From assembly GCA_944328445.1 (NCBI GenBank), contig CALVHO010000005.1, positions 1 to 64,000 on the forward strand: a DNA stretch of 64,000 bases. Direction: 5' to 3'. How positions within the stretch are numbered: the stretch's first letter is position 1; each line of letters starts with the position of its first letter. The translations under genes were made by a program, and so were the position numbers. The notes under the pieces were generated by a model. The model searched no databases and was not told the origin of the DNA. It was given only the letters and a program-made list of their open reading frames with translations. Source of the stretch: an uncultured Clostridia bacterium. GTDB lineage: Bacteria > Bacillota > Clostridia > Christensenellales > Borkfalkiaceae. Below, piece after piece: positions 45,189-54,480 of this stretch.

Positions 45189-45620
45189 TCATGCCCGCAG
45201 GCGGAACACGGCGCAAAAGTCCAGCCCGCAAAAGCGGCGCGTGAGGGTGAACGAGCCGCCTTGCAGCGCGCAGTTTTGGCGGAAGGTGCGGCCGCGGTAC
45301 CGCGCGGAAAAGGTCAGCAGGCCGCTCGCCTCGTCGTACCCGTACCCGCCTTCCGCGCGCTGCACGCGGCCCTCCTTCGGGCGGGCCTCGACCGAAAAGC
45401 GGCCGTCCTCTTGCAGCGTGAGCACGATCTGCCTGTAATTTTGCAGGATGTCCGCCCCGCCGAAGCGGGCGTACTCGCAGATGTAGGCGCCCTGCCAGGG
45501 CTCGGCAAAGGCGCGCAGCGAGGAGAGCTGCTGGACGTTGCAGCCGCACAGCAAAAAGCAGGCGCCCGCCGCGAGGCAGGCAAAAAACCAAAGGGGAAAC
45601 GAGAGCCGTTTTCTGTTCAT
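45189..45620 (-). CDS. Putative small lipoprotein of unknown function
   Basis: A 143-residue protein I do not recognise. The N-terminus is a signal peptide, MNRKRLSFPLWFFACLAAGA, ending in a lipobox-like LCGC, so it should be a membrane-anchored lipoprotein. The mature part has AYICEYARFGGADILQNYR and alternating beta-type residues, suggesting a small barrel fold. I take the ATG at 45620; an in-frame ATG at 45653 would overlap the proB promoter. Confidence 0.7.
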   Translation of the reverse strand: MNRKRLSFPLWFFACLAAGACFLLCGCNVQQLSSLRAFAEPWQGAYICEYARFGGADILQNYRQIVLTLQEDGRFSVEARPKEGRVQRAEGGYGYDEASGLLTFSARYRGRTFRQNCALQGGSFTLTRRFCGLDFCAVFRLRA

Positions 45621-45632
45621 TTTTCCAATCTG

Positions 45633-45661
45633 TTGCATTTTTTTGCCGCCCATGGTATAAT
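45633..45661 (+). promoter_or_regulatory. Promoter of the proB-like gene
   Basis: TTGCAT (45633-45638), spacer 17, TATAAT (45656-45661). Confidence 0.75.
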
Positions 45662-45732
45662 GGCGTTGCCGCGGGCGGTCATCGCTCAGTATGCGGAAAT
45701 AAACGGCGCGCTATGCGCAAAAAGTTACGGAC

Positions 45733-46554
45733 ATGAAATTCGATACGGAACTGGTGGGCAAGATCGGTTCGATGGCGCTCATCGACAAGCAGGACAAACT
45801 CATCGACTACACCAGGGTGGCGCGCCTTTCGCGCGAGCTTCGGCCCGGATACATCTGGGTGACGAGCGGCGCCACCGAGATCGGGCGCCTCGATTACATG
45901 ATGCGCTCGGGCCGTGAACTGCCCGACTGCGAGGAATCGAAGGCCGATTACAGCGCCCAGGGCCAGGCCATCCTCATGCAGACCTACCGCCAGTTTGTGG
46001 ACAGCAACTATTCGGTGCGGCAGATCCTCGTGGAGCACCACCACTTCAACGACCCCGTCAAGCGGGAGATCCTCAAAAAACTCCTGCTGCGCTGCAAGGA
46101 GCAGAACGCCATCCCCATCATCAACTACAACGACGCCGTTTCCCAATCCGAAAACCGCCGTTTGGAGATCGCGGCGCTGGCGCAGTCGCAGACGTACGTT
46201 CATGAATGCTACGACAACGACGAGACCGCCTCGCTCGTGGCATGCCTCGTCAAGGCGGAAACGCTCGTCATCCTCACGGGCGTGGACGGCATCTATACCG
46301 ACCCGCACGACCCCTCCACCCTCATCGAGGAGATCGCGGGCAAGGACGCCTACGAGCTGGTGGAAAACATCGAATCGTACAAAAAATATTGCGAGGGCGC
46401 CTCGCGCAAGGGCGCCAACGGCGCCAAAGCCAAGCTCGAATACGTGAAGGAGGCGGCCGCCCAGGGCACGCGCGTGCTCATCGCCAACGCCAAGTACAGC
46501 CTGCGCGACATCCTGGAAGGAAAGGTGAAGTGCACCGCCATCCGCATCCGCTGA
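45733..46554 (+). CDS. Glutamate 5-kinase-like amino acid kinase
   Basis: A 273-residue amino acid kinase-fold protein closest to ProB without the PUA domain. Aligned blocks: LVGKIGSMALID (nucleotide loop), WVTSGATEIGRLDYM, QGQAILMQTYRQF, IPIINYNDAVS, YDNDETASLVACLVKAETLVILTGVDGIYTD and GANGAKAKLEYVKEA. In ProB the fourth block is INEND; here the Glu is Tyr, at a place that matters for glutamate binding. proA is not adjacent. Either a divergent ProB or a kinase for another substrate. Confidence 0.75.
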   Translation: MKFDTELVGKIGSMALIDKQDKLIDYTRVARLSRELRPGYIWVTSGATEIGRLDYMMRSGRELPDCEESKADYSAQGQAILMQTYRQFVDSNYSVRQILVEHHHFNDPVKREILKKLLLRCKEQNAIPIINYNDAVSQSENRRLEIAALAQSQTYVHECYDNDETASLVACLVKAETLVILTGVDGIYTDPHDPSTLIEEIAGKDAYELVENIESYKKYCEGASRKGANGAKAKLEYVKEAAAQGTRVLIANAKYSLRDILEGKVKCTAIRIR

Positions 46555-46618
46555 ACGGGCGCGCCCCTTCCCCGCCCGCGCGGCGGGCGGAAAACGCGAA
46601 AAATAAGGAGGAATGTTC

Positions 46619-47095
46619 ATGGACGAAAAGCAAAAAAAGAGCCACAAACGGAGCAAGCTCGTATTGAAGATCGTGGGCATTTTGGTGCTCGCCGCGGGGC
46701 TGGGCATGGCCGCCACGGGCATCGCCAGCCAGGCCTCCGCCCTGCGGGACGGCGGCATGCCAAACCTGTTCTGGATGTGCTGCGTCGGCTTCCCCATGGT
46801 GCCCGTGGGCGTCTTTCTGCTCGCCCTCGGGTTCCGCCGCGAGATGGCGGGCTACGTCATGCAGGAGGCGGTGCCCGTGTTCAACCAAGGCGCGCAGGAA
46901 GCGCAGCCCGGGCTTTCGGCGATGGCGTCCTCCCTGCGCCCGGGCACCCGCTGCCCCGCCTGCGGCCGGGCGTGCGACGAGGGCGATGCCTTCTGCAAGG
47001 CCTGCGGCGCGCCCCTCCAAAAAACTTGCCCGGCCTGCGGGCAGAAGACGGACGGCGATTCCAAGTTTTGCAGCCATTGCGGCAAGGAACTGTAA
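46619..47095 (+). CDS. Zinc-ribbon membrane protein
   Basis: A 158-residue protein with two hydrophobic segments (VLKIVGILVLAAGLGMAATG and a second around WMCCVGFPMVPVGVFLLALG) and two C-terminal zinc ribbons: CPACGRACDEGDAFCKACG and CPACGQKTDGDSKFCSHCG. Function unknown; double ribbon tails of this kind occur in many Bacillota membrane proteins. The ATG at 46619 is preferred to 46613 because AAGGAGG ends seven bases upstream. Probably co-transcribed with the kinase; ends at a clear terminator. Confidence 0.82.
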   Translation: MDEKQKKSHKRSKLVLKIVGILVLAAGLGMAATGIASQASALRDGGMPNLFWMCCVGFPMVPVGVFLLALGFRREMAGYVMQEAVPVFNQGAQEAQPGLSAMASSLRPGTRCPACGRACDEGDAFCKACGAPLQKTCPACGQKTDGDSKFCSHCGKEL

Positions 47096-47137
47096 CAAAA
47101 CGGTGCCGCCCGCGAAATTTTGTCCCGAAAAAATACG

Positions 47138-47172
47138 GCCGCCTTCCGCAAAGCGGAAGGCGGCACTTTTTT
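47138..47172 (+). terminator. Terminator after the zinc-ribbon gene
   Basis: Twelve-base perfect stem GCCGCCTTCCGC with AAA loop, then ACTTTTTT. A second GC-rich palindrome follows at 47172-47195. Confidence 0.85.
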
Positions 47173-47264
47173 GCCCGCGGCAAACGCCGCGGGCAGACGT
47201 TTTCGGGCCCCGAAACGCGCCCTTTCGCTCCACACGCACACTTGCGCCCGCCCTTTCTCTTTGC

Positions 47265-47414
47265 TCAGTCGAGCTCGTAATGGCAGCCGGAAACGTCGGT
47301 GGGCGGAAGGGTATCGCCTTCGTTCATGTAGACGTTGCCGACGACGTCGCCCTCGGCGCTGACGATCTTGTAGTTCGCCGTGCGGGGCGCGGTATCGCCG
47401 CAGTTGAGACGCAT
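47265..47414 (-). CDS. YjzC-like small protein
   Basis: A 49-residue protein, MRLNCGDTAPRTANYKIVSA and on to a C-terminal GDTLPPTDVSGCHYELD. The pattern of an N-terminal GxxAP, a central Tyr strand and a C-terminal GDxxPP plus aromatic end resembles the YjzC family. It is short, but a strong AGGAGG lies nine bases before the ATG, which supports translation. It sits alone after uppP on the same strand. Function unknown. Confidence 0.65.
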   Translation of the reverse strand: MRLNCGDTAPRTANYKIVSAEGDVVGNVYMNEGDTLPPTDVSGCHYELD

Positions 47415-47476
47415 AGCCACATACCTCCTGTATTTGATACCGCCAGTATGCGCAGGAGAAAATTTGTTATGCGCGT

Positions 47477-48247
47477 TCATGCGAGGCGGAAGGCGGCGAG
47501 CGCGGCCGCCAGCGCGAGGAGGTAGAGTGCGAAGGGCCACAGCGCCGCCCTCTGCACCGCGCGCAGCATCCAGCGCACCGACAGCGCGCCGAACAGCGCC
47601 GCGCTCAGCCCGCCCGCGCACAGCGCCTGCCAGGATGTCCCCTGCGCCGCCGCGGGGCCCTGCACGAACTGGAAGCAGATCGCCCCCGCGATGACGGGCA
47701 CGCTCAAAAGGAAGGAAAAATCGGCGGCTTCGCGGCGGGAAAGGCCGCAAAAGACGCCCGCCGCCAGCGTGGCGCCGCTGCGCGACAGGCCGGGGATCAC
47801 CGCCAGCGCCTGCGCCGCGCCCACGGCCATGGCGCGCGGAAGGTCAAGCGGACGCGCCACGCGCGGGCCGTTCCCCTGCCGCAGGCGGCGCTCGCACAGC
47901 AGCAGGGCCAGCGCCGTCAGCGCGAACGCCGCCCAAAGCCAGCCGCCGCCGAAAAAGACCTCGTCTATGAACCCGCCCAAAAAGGCGCCCGCAAACGCCG
48001 CGGGGGCGGTGGCCGCCGCCAGGTACAAAAAGACCCTGCGCCGTTCCCGCCAGTAAAAGGCGATGCGCGGCGCGAGAAAAAACAGCACGGCCAGCAGGGT
48101 GCCGCCGTGCACCATCACGTCGAAAAACATCCCCCCGTCCGCCCCGAGCAGATCACCGAAGAGGATGAGGTGCCCGCTCGAAGAGACGGGCAAAAATTCG
48201 GTCAGCCCCTGCACCGCGCCGAGCACCGCGGCCTTCCACACTTCCAT
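47477..48247 (-). CDS. uppP: Undecaprenyl-diphosphatase (BacA/UppP)
   Basis: Recycles undecaprenyl pyrophosphate for cell-wall synthesis; gives bacitracin tolerance. The 256-residue membrane protein has the two signature motifs GLTEFLPVSSSGHL near the N-terminus and VIPGLSRSGAT in the middle, with about eight hydrophobic segments. The start MEVWKAAV follows GGGGGTGG. Upstream is a CGCATAGAGTAG motif shared with the TIGR04086 gene leader. Confidence 0.93.
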   Translation of the reverse strand: MEVWKAAVLGAVQGLTEFLPVSSSGHLILFGDLLGADGGMFFDVMVHGGTLLAVLFFLAPRIAFYWRERRRVFLYLAAATAPAAFAGAFLGGFIDEVFFGGGWLWAAFALTALALLLCERRLRQGNGPRVARPLDLPRAMAVGAAQALAVIPGLSRSGATLAAGVFCGLSRREAADFSFLLSVPVIAGAICFQFVQGPAAAQGTSWQALCAGGLSAALFGALSVRWMLRAVQRAALWPFALYLLALAAALAAFRLA

Positions 48248-48426
48248 CGGCCACCCCCGCCGCGCTCTTTTCCGCGGCCCCTGCACTACTCTATGCGCCG
48301 CGCGCGCCGTTTAGGACAAGGAGGGAGGACGGGAACGAAACTTTCGGGCCCGGCACGGATTCGGAGCGCCGAACGGCGCGCATAAACGCACCGTTCAAAC
48401 GTCCGCAAAGTCGCGGCATTGAAAAC

Positions 48427-48452
48427 GCCCGCCCGCAAGAATGCGGGCGGGC
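48427..48452 (-). terminator. Terminator of the DUF1893 gene
   Basis: Perfect 11-bp stem GCCCGCCCGCA with four-base loop and GTTTTC after it on the minus strand. Confidence 0.75.
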
Positions 48453-48468
48453 ATAAAAACAGGCGGCG

Positions 48469-48900
48469 TCATTGCGCGCCGTACACCTTTTGCTGCAAGA
48501 GGGCGAACGCTTCGGCGGGGTCCTCGACGTCCCACACGGCCGTCTCCATGGGGCAAAAGCCCGTGCCCGCGCGGTTGCGGATGCGCGGCACCGTGCGCCC
48601 GATCTCGGCAAAGACGGAATGGCGCGCCAGCACCGCGGCCGCGGCTTCGCCCGCCACGCCCGCGTACACGGCCGAAGCGCCCATATAGGCGTAGAGCAAG
48701 GCGGCCGCCTTGCCCACGACCTTGTCCGCCGCCAAGGCGCCGCGCAGGTCCTTCCCCTCCCGTATCCAGCAAAGGAGAGGCTTGACGCCGCGCTCGCGGC
48801 TGAACAAGAGCTCGCCGTTCGCCCACAAAACGCAGGTATAGCCGCCCGTTTCGAGGGCGGCTTTCAGTTTTCCGAGGGTCACGGAAGATGGTTCGTTCAT
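48469..48900 (-). CDS. DUF1893 domain protein (TM1506-like)
   Basis: A 143-residue protein of the DUF1893 family, whose fold resembles cytidine deaminases. Family blocks: TCVLWANGELLFSRERGVKPLL, VVGKAAALLYAYMGASAVYAGVAGEAA and CPMETAVWDVEDPAEAFALL. Biochemical role unknown. The start at 48900 comes right after the T-tract of the nagB terminator and has no visible ribosome binding site, so it is probably expressed from read-through or as a leaderless message. Confidence 0.8.
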   Translation of the reverse strand: MNEPSSVTLGKLKAALETGGYTCVLWANGELLFSRERGVKPLLCWIREGKDLRGALAADKVVGKAAALLYAYMGASAVYAGVAGEAAAAVLARHSVFAEIGRTVPRIRNRAGTGFCPMETAVWDVEDPAEAFALLQQKVYGAQ

Positions 48901-48910
48901 GTTCGTGTTC

Positions 48911-48952
48911 AAAAAAACGCGGTACGTGTCCGAAAAACCGGAACCGTACCGC
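48911..48952 (-). terminator. Terminator of nagB
   Basis: On the minus strand GCGGTACG ... CGTACCGC with inner CCG/CGG pairing, then GTTTTTTT, ending 11 bases before the DUF1893 start. Confidence 0.8.
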
Positions 48953-48978
48953 GGCACGCGGCGAAAAGCCGCGAAGGG

Positions 48979-49734
<756 letters not shown>

Positions 49735-49762
49735 TTAGGGCCGCCGCGGCGCACGGCGGTCT

Positions 49763-50605
49763 TTACTGAAAGCGCGCGATGGTCTCCTGCACGGCGGCCT
49801 TAAAGCGGTCGATGTAGCCCGTGACGTAGGCAGCGATGTCCGTCCCCTCGTCCATGAGCGGCGTCAGGTCCATGGCGTAGTTGAGGGCGGAATAGGTGTC
49901 GCAGGCGTGGCTGGCGCTGAACGTGGCGTTGGCCAGGCGGCGGCCCTCGGCGGCCAGGTCGTAGCGCTTGCCGCCCGCGATCTGGCTGTCGAACACGGCC
50001 GAGAGGCTGCGCATGAGGTTGGGGTGCGGGCCGCAGTCCAAAAACACCTTCTCCTCGTCGCACACCCAGTCGAGGTCGCGCCAGACTTCACAGCCGTACA
50101 CCTTTTCGGGCCGCTCTTCGGGTTTGAGCATGCGCAGCGCCGCGATCACTTTCAGCGCCGTGGCGACGTGCGTTTCGTGCTTGTCGGCGAGGTTGTGCGT
50201 GAACAGGTATTTCGGCTTTGCCGCGCGGATGATCTCGGCAAGTTCACGGGCGACGGCGGTGTCCTTCGCGTCCTTCACCGCTTTGGAAGGATGGCCCAAA
50301 AGCAGCTGGAAGGAATAATCCCCCACGTGCGCCGCCTTTTTTTGCTCCTCGATGCGGATGGCCTTCATGTCCTCGTCGGAAAAATCGGCGTACAGGCCGC
50401 TGCGGGGACTGCCCGCGCCGTCGGTGACGACGACGCCGCCGAACCACAGATCCTTGCGGCCGAAGCAGGCCACGGTCGGCGCGTAGGCCATGAATTCGAT
50501 GTCGTCCTGGTGGGCGGAAACGGCCAGGTGGGTGGTGCGCGCCAGCGCCTCCCCTTCGGCCGCGCCGTCGGGAACGTACAGGACGGCATTTTTGTTGAGC
50601 TGCAT
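49763..50605 (-). CDS. PIG-L/LmbE-family deacetylase
   Basis: A 280-residue zinc deacetylase-family protein. The N-terminal metal motif is SAHQDDIEF (Gln for the usual Pro in AHPDD), and the third ligand motif is HNLADKHETHV. The family removes acetyl groups from N-acetylglucosamine units in various substrates. Directly upstream of nagB and downstream of a ROK regulator, it may supply glucosamine-6-phosphate in place of NagA; this is inference from position. Ribosome binding site AGGAGG. Confidence 0.88.
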   Translation of the reverse strand: MQLNKNAVLYVPDGAAEGEALARTTHLAVSAHQDDIEFMAYAPTVACFGRKDLWFGGVVVTDGAGSPRSGLYADFSDEDMKAIRIEEQKKAAHVGDYSFQLLLGHPSKAVKDAKDTAVARELAEIIRAAKPKYLFTHNLADKHETHVATALKVIAALRMLKPEERPEKVYGCEVWRDLDWVCDEEKVFLDCGPHPNLMRSLSAVFDSQIAGGKRYDLAAEGRRLANATFSASHACDTYSALNYAMDLTPLMDEGTDIAAYVTGYIDRFKAAVQETIARFQ

Positions 50606-50676
50606 GGTAAGACCTCCTATGTGGGTGAAATCGCAATAAAAGGCAAAGCCGCCGTTGCGGCGGTCAAAGCTCTCCC

Positions 50677-51891
50677 TTACGCATCGCGGCGCATGCCCTG
50701 CACGGCGCGGCGGCGGGTAATGAGGATGTCGAAAGAGGCGGCGATGGCATAGAGCACGGCGCCGCGCAGGACGGGATCTTCCGTCTGCGAAAATTCGATC
50801 TGCGCCGAACGGGCGCGGAGCAAAGCGTTTTCACGGATATGGGCGAGGTACTCTTCGCCGAAGTCCCGCACCCGCCCCGACAGGAAAATGCGGTCGGTAT
50901 CGAAGATGTCGGCAAGCCCCGCCAAAAGGCGCGCGGTGATGTCTGCCGTGCGCAGCACGATGCTGCGCACGGCGGGATGGCCGCCGTGGAATTTGGCGAC
51001 GACGTCGCGGAAACGGAACTTCCCCGCAAAGACGGTGTCACCGCTCTCTTGTTGGTATTTGCGGATCTTTTCCTTGATGGCGTTGACGGAGACGATGCGG
51101 TCGTAGGGCTGTTCGCGGCCGTCGTCATCGACGGTGACGGCCAGGCCGAATTCCCCCGCAAACCCGTGGCGCCCCGAGAGGATCCTGCCGTCGGCCATCA
51201 CCGCGCCGCCGATGCCCGAATCGATGTACAGGAGCAGCGCGTCGTCCACGTCGGCGCCGCGCAGGGCGCCGAACTTGCGCTCGGCCAAGAGCGAAAGATC
51301 CATGTCGTTTTTCACCAACACTTCGGTGCCGAAGCGTTCGGAAAAAAAGTTGCCGACGTTGAGGCCGAGGCAGTCACGGAATTTGATGGACTCGACGATG
51401 CTGCCCGTGTTCTTGTCGATCTTGCCCGACGCGCCGATGCACAGGCAGAGCAGCTCGCGGCCGCGCACGCAGGGCTCGCGCAGCAGCGCGGCCAACAGGG
51501 CGGCGACTTCGCCGAGCACGCCCTCGTTGATGAACTCGGAATCCTGCACTTCGCGGACGACGATCTCCTGCCCTGCCAGGCTGTACAGCCCGACGCGGAT
51601 GTTGACGGTGGAAAAATCGATGGCGGCGACGATCCCGACGTTTTCATTGATGGAGAGATACGATTTTTTGCGGCCGAGCTCGTAGGAGCGCCCCGCGGCG
51701 GAACCCGCGGCGGCGGAGACGATGAGCTCCTCGTCCAGCATTTCGGAGGTGATCTTGGTCAGGGCGGGTTTGCTCAAAGACAGCTTGTCCGCCAGGTCCG
51801 AGCAGGACATGCTCCTCTCCAACAGCGAAAACAAGATCAGCTTCATGTTGTTGTCTCTTACGACGGTTTGATTTTGACCTTTATCGACCAT
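50677..51891 (-). CDS. ROK-family transcriptional regulator (NagC/XylR-like)
   Basis: A 404-residue regulator: N-terminal winged helix (residues 15-80, SCSDLADKLSLSKPALTKI), then a ROK sugar-binding domain with VAAIDFSTVNIRVGL, VKNDMDLSLLAE and LLYIDSGIGGAVMADGRIL. The Cys-rich zinc motif of ROK kinases (CXCGXXGC) is absent, so it is a regulator, not a kinase. It leads the PIG-L-nagB unit, which suggests an amino-sugar phosphate ligand. A palindrome at its promoter may be its own site. Confidence 0.9.
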   Translation of the reverse strand: MVDKGQNQTVVRDNNMKLILFSLLERSMSCSDLADKLSLSKPALTKITSEMLDEELIVSAAAGSAAGRSYELGRKKSYLSINENVGIVAAIDFSTVNIRVGLYSLAGQEIVVREVQDSEFINEGVLGEVAALLAALLREPCVRGRELLCLCIGASGKIDKNTGSIVESIKFRDCLGLNVGNFFSERFGTEVLVKNDMDLSLLAERKFGALRGADVDDALLLYIDSGIGGAVMADGRILSGRHGFAGEFGLAVTVDDDGREQPYDRIVSVNAIKEKIRKYQQESGDTVFAGKFRFRDVVAKFHGGHPAVRSIVLRTADITARLLAGLADIFDTDRIFLSGRVRDFGEEYLAHIRENALLRARSAQIEFSQTEDPVLRGAVLYAIAASFDILITRRRAVQGMRRDA

Positions 51892-51913
51892 TCGTTCCCC
51901 TCTTTTCCGTACC

Positions 51914-51927
51914 GTACCCATCGGTAC
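51914..51927. promoter_or_regulatory. Candidate ROK operator
   Basis: GTACC-CATC-GGTAC, five-base perfect arms, just after the -10 box of the ROK gene promoter. Short, so tentative. Confidence 0.4.
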
Positions 51928-51928
51928 T

Positions 51929-51957
51929 ATTATAAATCAATCGAAGACAGAAAGCAA
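51929..51957 (-). promoter_or_regulatory. Promoter of the ROK-PIG-L-nagB operon
   Basis: Minus strand TTGCTT (51952-51957), spacer 17, TATAAT (51929-51934). The -35 box lies within the end of the GH94 gene. Confidence 0.7.
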
Positions 51958-54480
51958 CAGTTTTGACCGCTCCTTCACCGCGGCGGGCAATACAATTTTG
52001 GCCGCGTAAAAGCCGTCGTCCTCGGGCGTCTGTTCCACGCCGTCCACCAAAAAGCGGCGCCCGCGCCCGTCCTTGCGGTACTGCAAGGTGATGACGCAGT
52101 TTTTGACGCGCACGTGGATGGAACATTCGCGGAACGGTATGTACGACGAGGGCTGCACGACGATGCCGTCCAGCGAGGGCTGCAAGCCGAACACGAAGCG
52201 GACGAACGTTTTGATCAGCACGTTGGCGCTGCCCGTGAACCAATCGGACATCGATTCTCCGTCCATGCCGAACTCCTCGTTGTACACGTAGGAATTGGGC
52301 ATGACGAAGGGCGTCGTAGACAGCTTTTCGTGGGTGATCGGCAAGATCTTGCAGATCTGTTCAAAGGCGGCGCGGCTCTCGTTGACCATGAACAGCGACC
52401 AGATGCCGAAGGTGGTGGCGTGAATGTACGTCGCCGCGTTTTCGGCCGTGCCTTCGGGCAGGTTGACGATGCGGCCGACGCCGCGCACGTCCTTTTCAAA
52501 ATACGGTTCAAAGGTCTTCAAGCCGTATTTGCTGTCCAGGCGGCGGTAGCTTTCGAGGATGTCCCGTTTGAGGGAGCGGTCCCACTCGATGGCGCCGCCG
52601 ATGATCCAATAGGCGTTGACGACGAGGCCGTCCCGTTCCTTGCCGTCCACGTCGCAAAAGCCGCCCACCTGGTAGCCGTACTTATCGCCCCAGCCGTGCA
52701 GGATGCGGCGCTTGCCGTCCTTGGCGACGACGGCGTATTTTTGCAGCCCCTCGCGCAGCTGTTCCCGCGTCTGCGCATAGAGCGCGATGACATCGTCATA
52801 GCCGCCCGTTTTGGCGAGGATCTCGCTCATCTCGTGCAAATTCGCGTACAGCTGCAACGAGGCCATCACCGAGACGCCGCTGCCGTACTCCTTGCCCGCG
52901 TCCTCGGTGGTGCCGAGGCCGTCGAGAGCGTCGTTCCAATCGCCGTACATGATGCGCAGGCAGCCCGTCTTTTCGCGGTCGATGTGGTCGATGAGGTAGC
53001 CCGCGATCTTCAACAGGTGTTCGAGCACGGTGCCGCGTTCATCGGTCAGCTTGACGGTGCCGTCGGTGAAATCGAGGTAACCGCAGCTTTCAAAGAGGAT
53101 GGAATAATCGTCGGTATAGCAGAGGTATTGGTAGACGGTGTTGATGACCCAGACGCCCTGGTCGATGAAGGCGCGCAGATCCATCTGCGGCACGGCGCCT
53201 TCGCGCGGGGGCAGGGAGTACTGGCGGGGCAGGCGGCCGTCGACATTGGTGAAGGAGAGCGCCTCGATGATCTTGGCGCGGCAGGCCTGCGGGTCCCAGA
53301 TCAGGCAGGCTTCGAGCTGCTGGAACACGTCGCGGATGCCCAAAAGGGATACGCCGGAATTTTTGGCCAGCGCGCAGTACCAGACCTGGCGCTGCACGTT
53401 GTGCAAAAAGTCGGAGAGCAGCTCGCCGTCCACCATGCCGTCCAGGCTCTGCCCGAAGTGCATGTCCATCACGCCTTCCGCGCCGTACTTTTCCACGGCG
53501 CGGCGGGAGGCATCGGCAATGCGGGCGTCCGTTTCGGCAAAGCCCGCCGCGCGCGGCGCCCGTTCGGCCGCTTCCGGCCCCTCCCCCGCAAACACTTTGA
53601 GGACGAAATCCGCGCGGTAACTCTCGCCGCCGCCCAGGCGGAATTTGAGGAGGCTGCCCGCCACGGCGGTATCGGTGAAGTTGCAGGCCGGCCGCCCCTG
53701 GGCAAAGGCGCCCGTGAACAAAGGCGCGGCGCAGTTGAGGTTCGCGGACATGCCGCCGACGTAATCGGCGCGCGCGGTGGTCGTACAGAGTTCGGCCCCC
53801 GCCTGCGCGTTCACTTGCAGCAGCGCGCTGTTGTTTACGTGCGTGCGCCTGTCGATATCGACGACGCTGTGGAACACGAAGCGGTCCCCGTGCACCTTGC
53901 AGGATTTGAACCATTTCGTCTCGTTGCTGTCGTACGGGGAATACATCAAAAGGCAGTTGAAAAAGCCGGACAGGTACATGTCGGCGGCTTGCCCGCCGCG
54001 GTTGACGGCCAAAAGCGAAAAGACCGTTTCCTTGTCCGCGTCCGACCCGTTGTAGCAGCGCAGGCAAAAATCGGCGCCGCGCGTACGGGCGATGTAGTAA
54101 ACGCTTTTTGGCGTGAACACGGTATAGCGCCGCACGTCCTCCACGGGCTGGCGCGCCGCTCCCGTGACCGAAACGGGGGTATACTTGTCCCCGTTTTTCA
54201 CGCCGCCGAAGAAGGCGATGTACGGTTCTTTCCCCTCCAACGCGGGCTGGACGACGTAGAACGTGCTTTCGTTGAGGGAAAGGTTGCCCGACGAATGCGC
54301 CCACAGGGTGTAGCCGCCCGTGCCGTAGGGGTAGCGGCTGTCTCCCGTGCCGCGCGGGTAACACAAGATGGTGTCCCTGTCCAGAAAATAACACTTTTCG
54401 GGCAGCGCCTTCGCGCCGGTCTTGCCTTGCTCCAAAGTTTCGATACGGCCGGTGAGTTCGCAAAATTCGTTATAAAACAC
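51937..54480 (-). CDS. GH94 glycoside phosphorylase
   Basis: An 847-residue enzyme of glycoside hydrolase family 94, which splits beta-linked disaccharides or oligosaccharides with inorganic phosphate to give alpha-sugar-1-phosphate. N-terminal domain with RDTILCYPRGTGDSRYPYGT; catalytic (alpha/alpha)6 barrel with RQVWYCALAKNSGVSLLGIR, DLRAFIDQGVWVINTVYQYL and the general-acid motif MYGDWNDALDG; C-terminal GMDGESMSDWFTGSANVL. Family members act on cellobiose, laminaribiose, chitobiose and others; I cannot choose from sequence. GTG start overlapping the mutase stop by 11 bases. Confidence 0.9.
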   Translation of the reverse strand: MFYNEFCELTGRIETLEQGKTGAKALPEKCYFLDRDTILCYPRGTGDSRYPYGTGGYTLWAHSSGNLSLNESTFYVVQPALEGKEPYIAFFGGVKNGDKYTPVSVTGAARQPVEDVRRYTVFTPKSVYYIARTRGADFCLRCYNGSDADKETVFSLLAVNRGGQAADMYLSGFFNCLLMYSPYDSNETKWFKSCKVHGDRFVFHSVVDIDRRTHVNNSALLQVNAQAGAELCTTTARADYVGGMSANLNCAAPLFTGAFAQGRPACNFTDTAVAGSLLKFRLGGGESYRADFVLKVFAGEGPEAAERAPRAAGFAETDARIADASRRAVEKYGAEGVMDMHFGQSLDGMVDGELLSDFLHNVQRQVWYCALAKNSGVSLLGIRDVFQQLEACLIWDPQACRAKIIEALSFTNVDGRLPRQYSLPPREGAVPQMDLRAFIDQGVWVINTVYQYLCYTDDYSILFESCGYLDFTDGTVKLTDERGTVLEHLLKIAGYLIDHIDREKTGCLRIMYGDWNDALDGLGTTEDAGKEYGSGVSVMASLQLYANLHEMSEILAKTGGYDDVIALYAQTREQLREGLQKYAVVAKDGKRRILHGWGDKYGYQVGGFCDVDGKERDGLVVNAYWIIGGAIEWDRSLKRDILESYRRLDSKYGLKTFEPYFEKDVRGVGRIVNLPEGTAENAATYIHATTFGIWSLFMVNESRAAFEQICKILPITHEKLSTTPFVMPNSYVYNEEFGMDGESMSDWFTGSANVLIKTFVRFVFGLQPSLDGIVVQPSSYIPFRECSIHVRVKNCVITLQYRKDGRGRRFLVDGVEQTPEDDGFYAAKIVLPAAVKERSKLLLSVFD

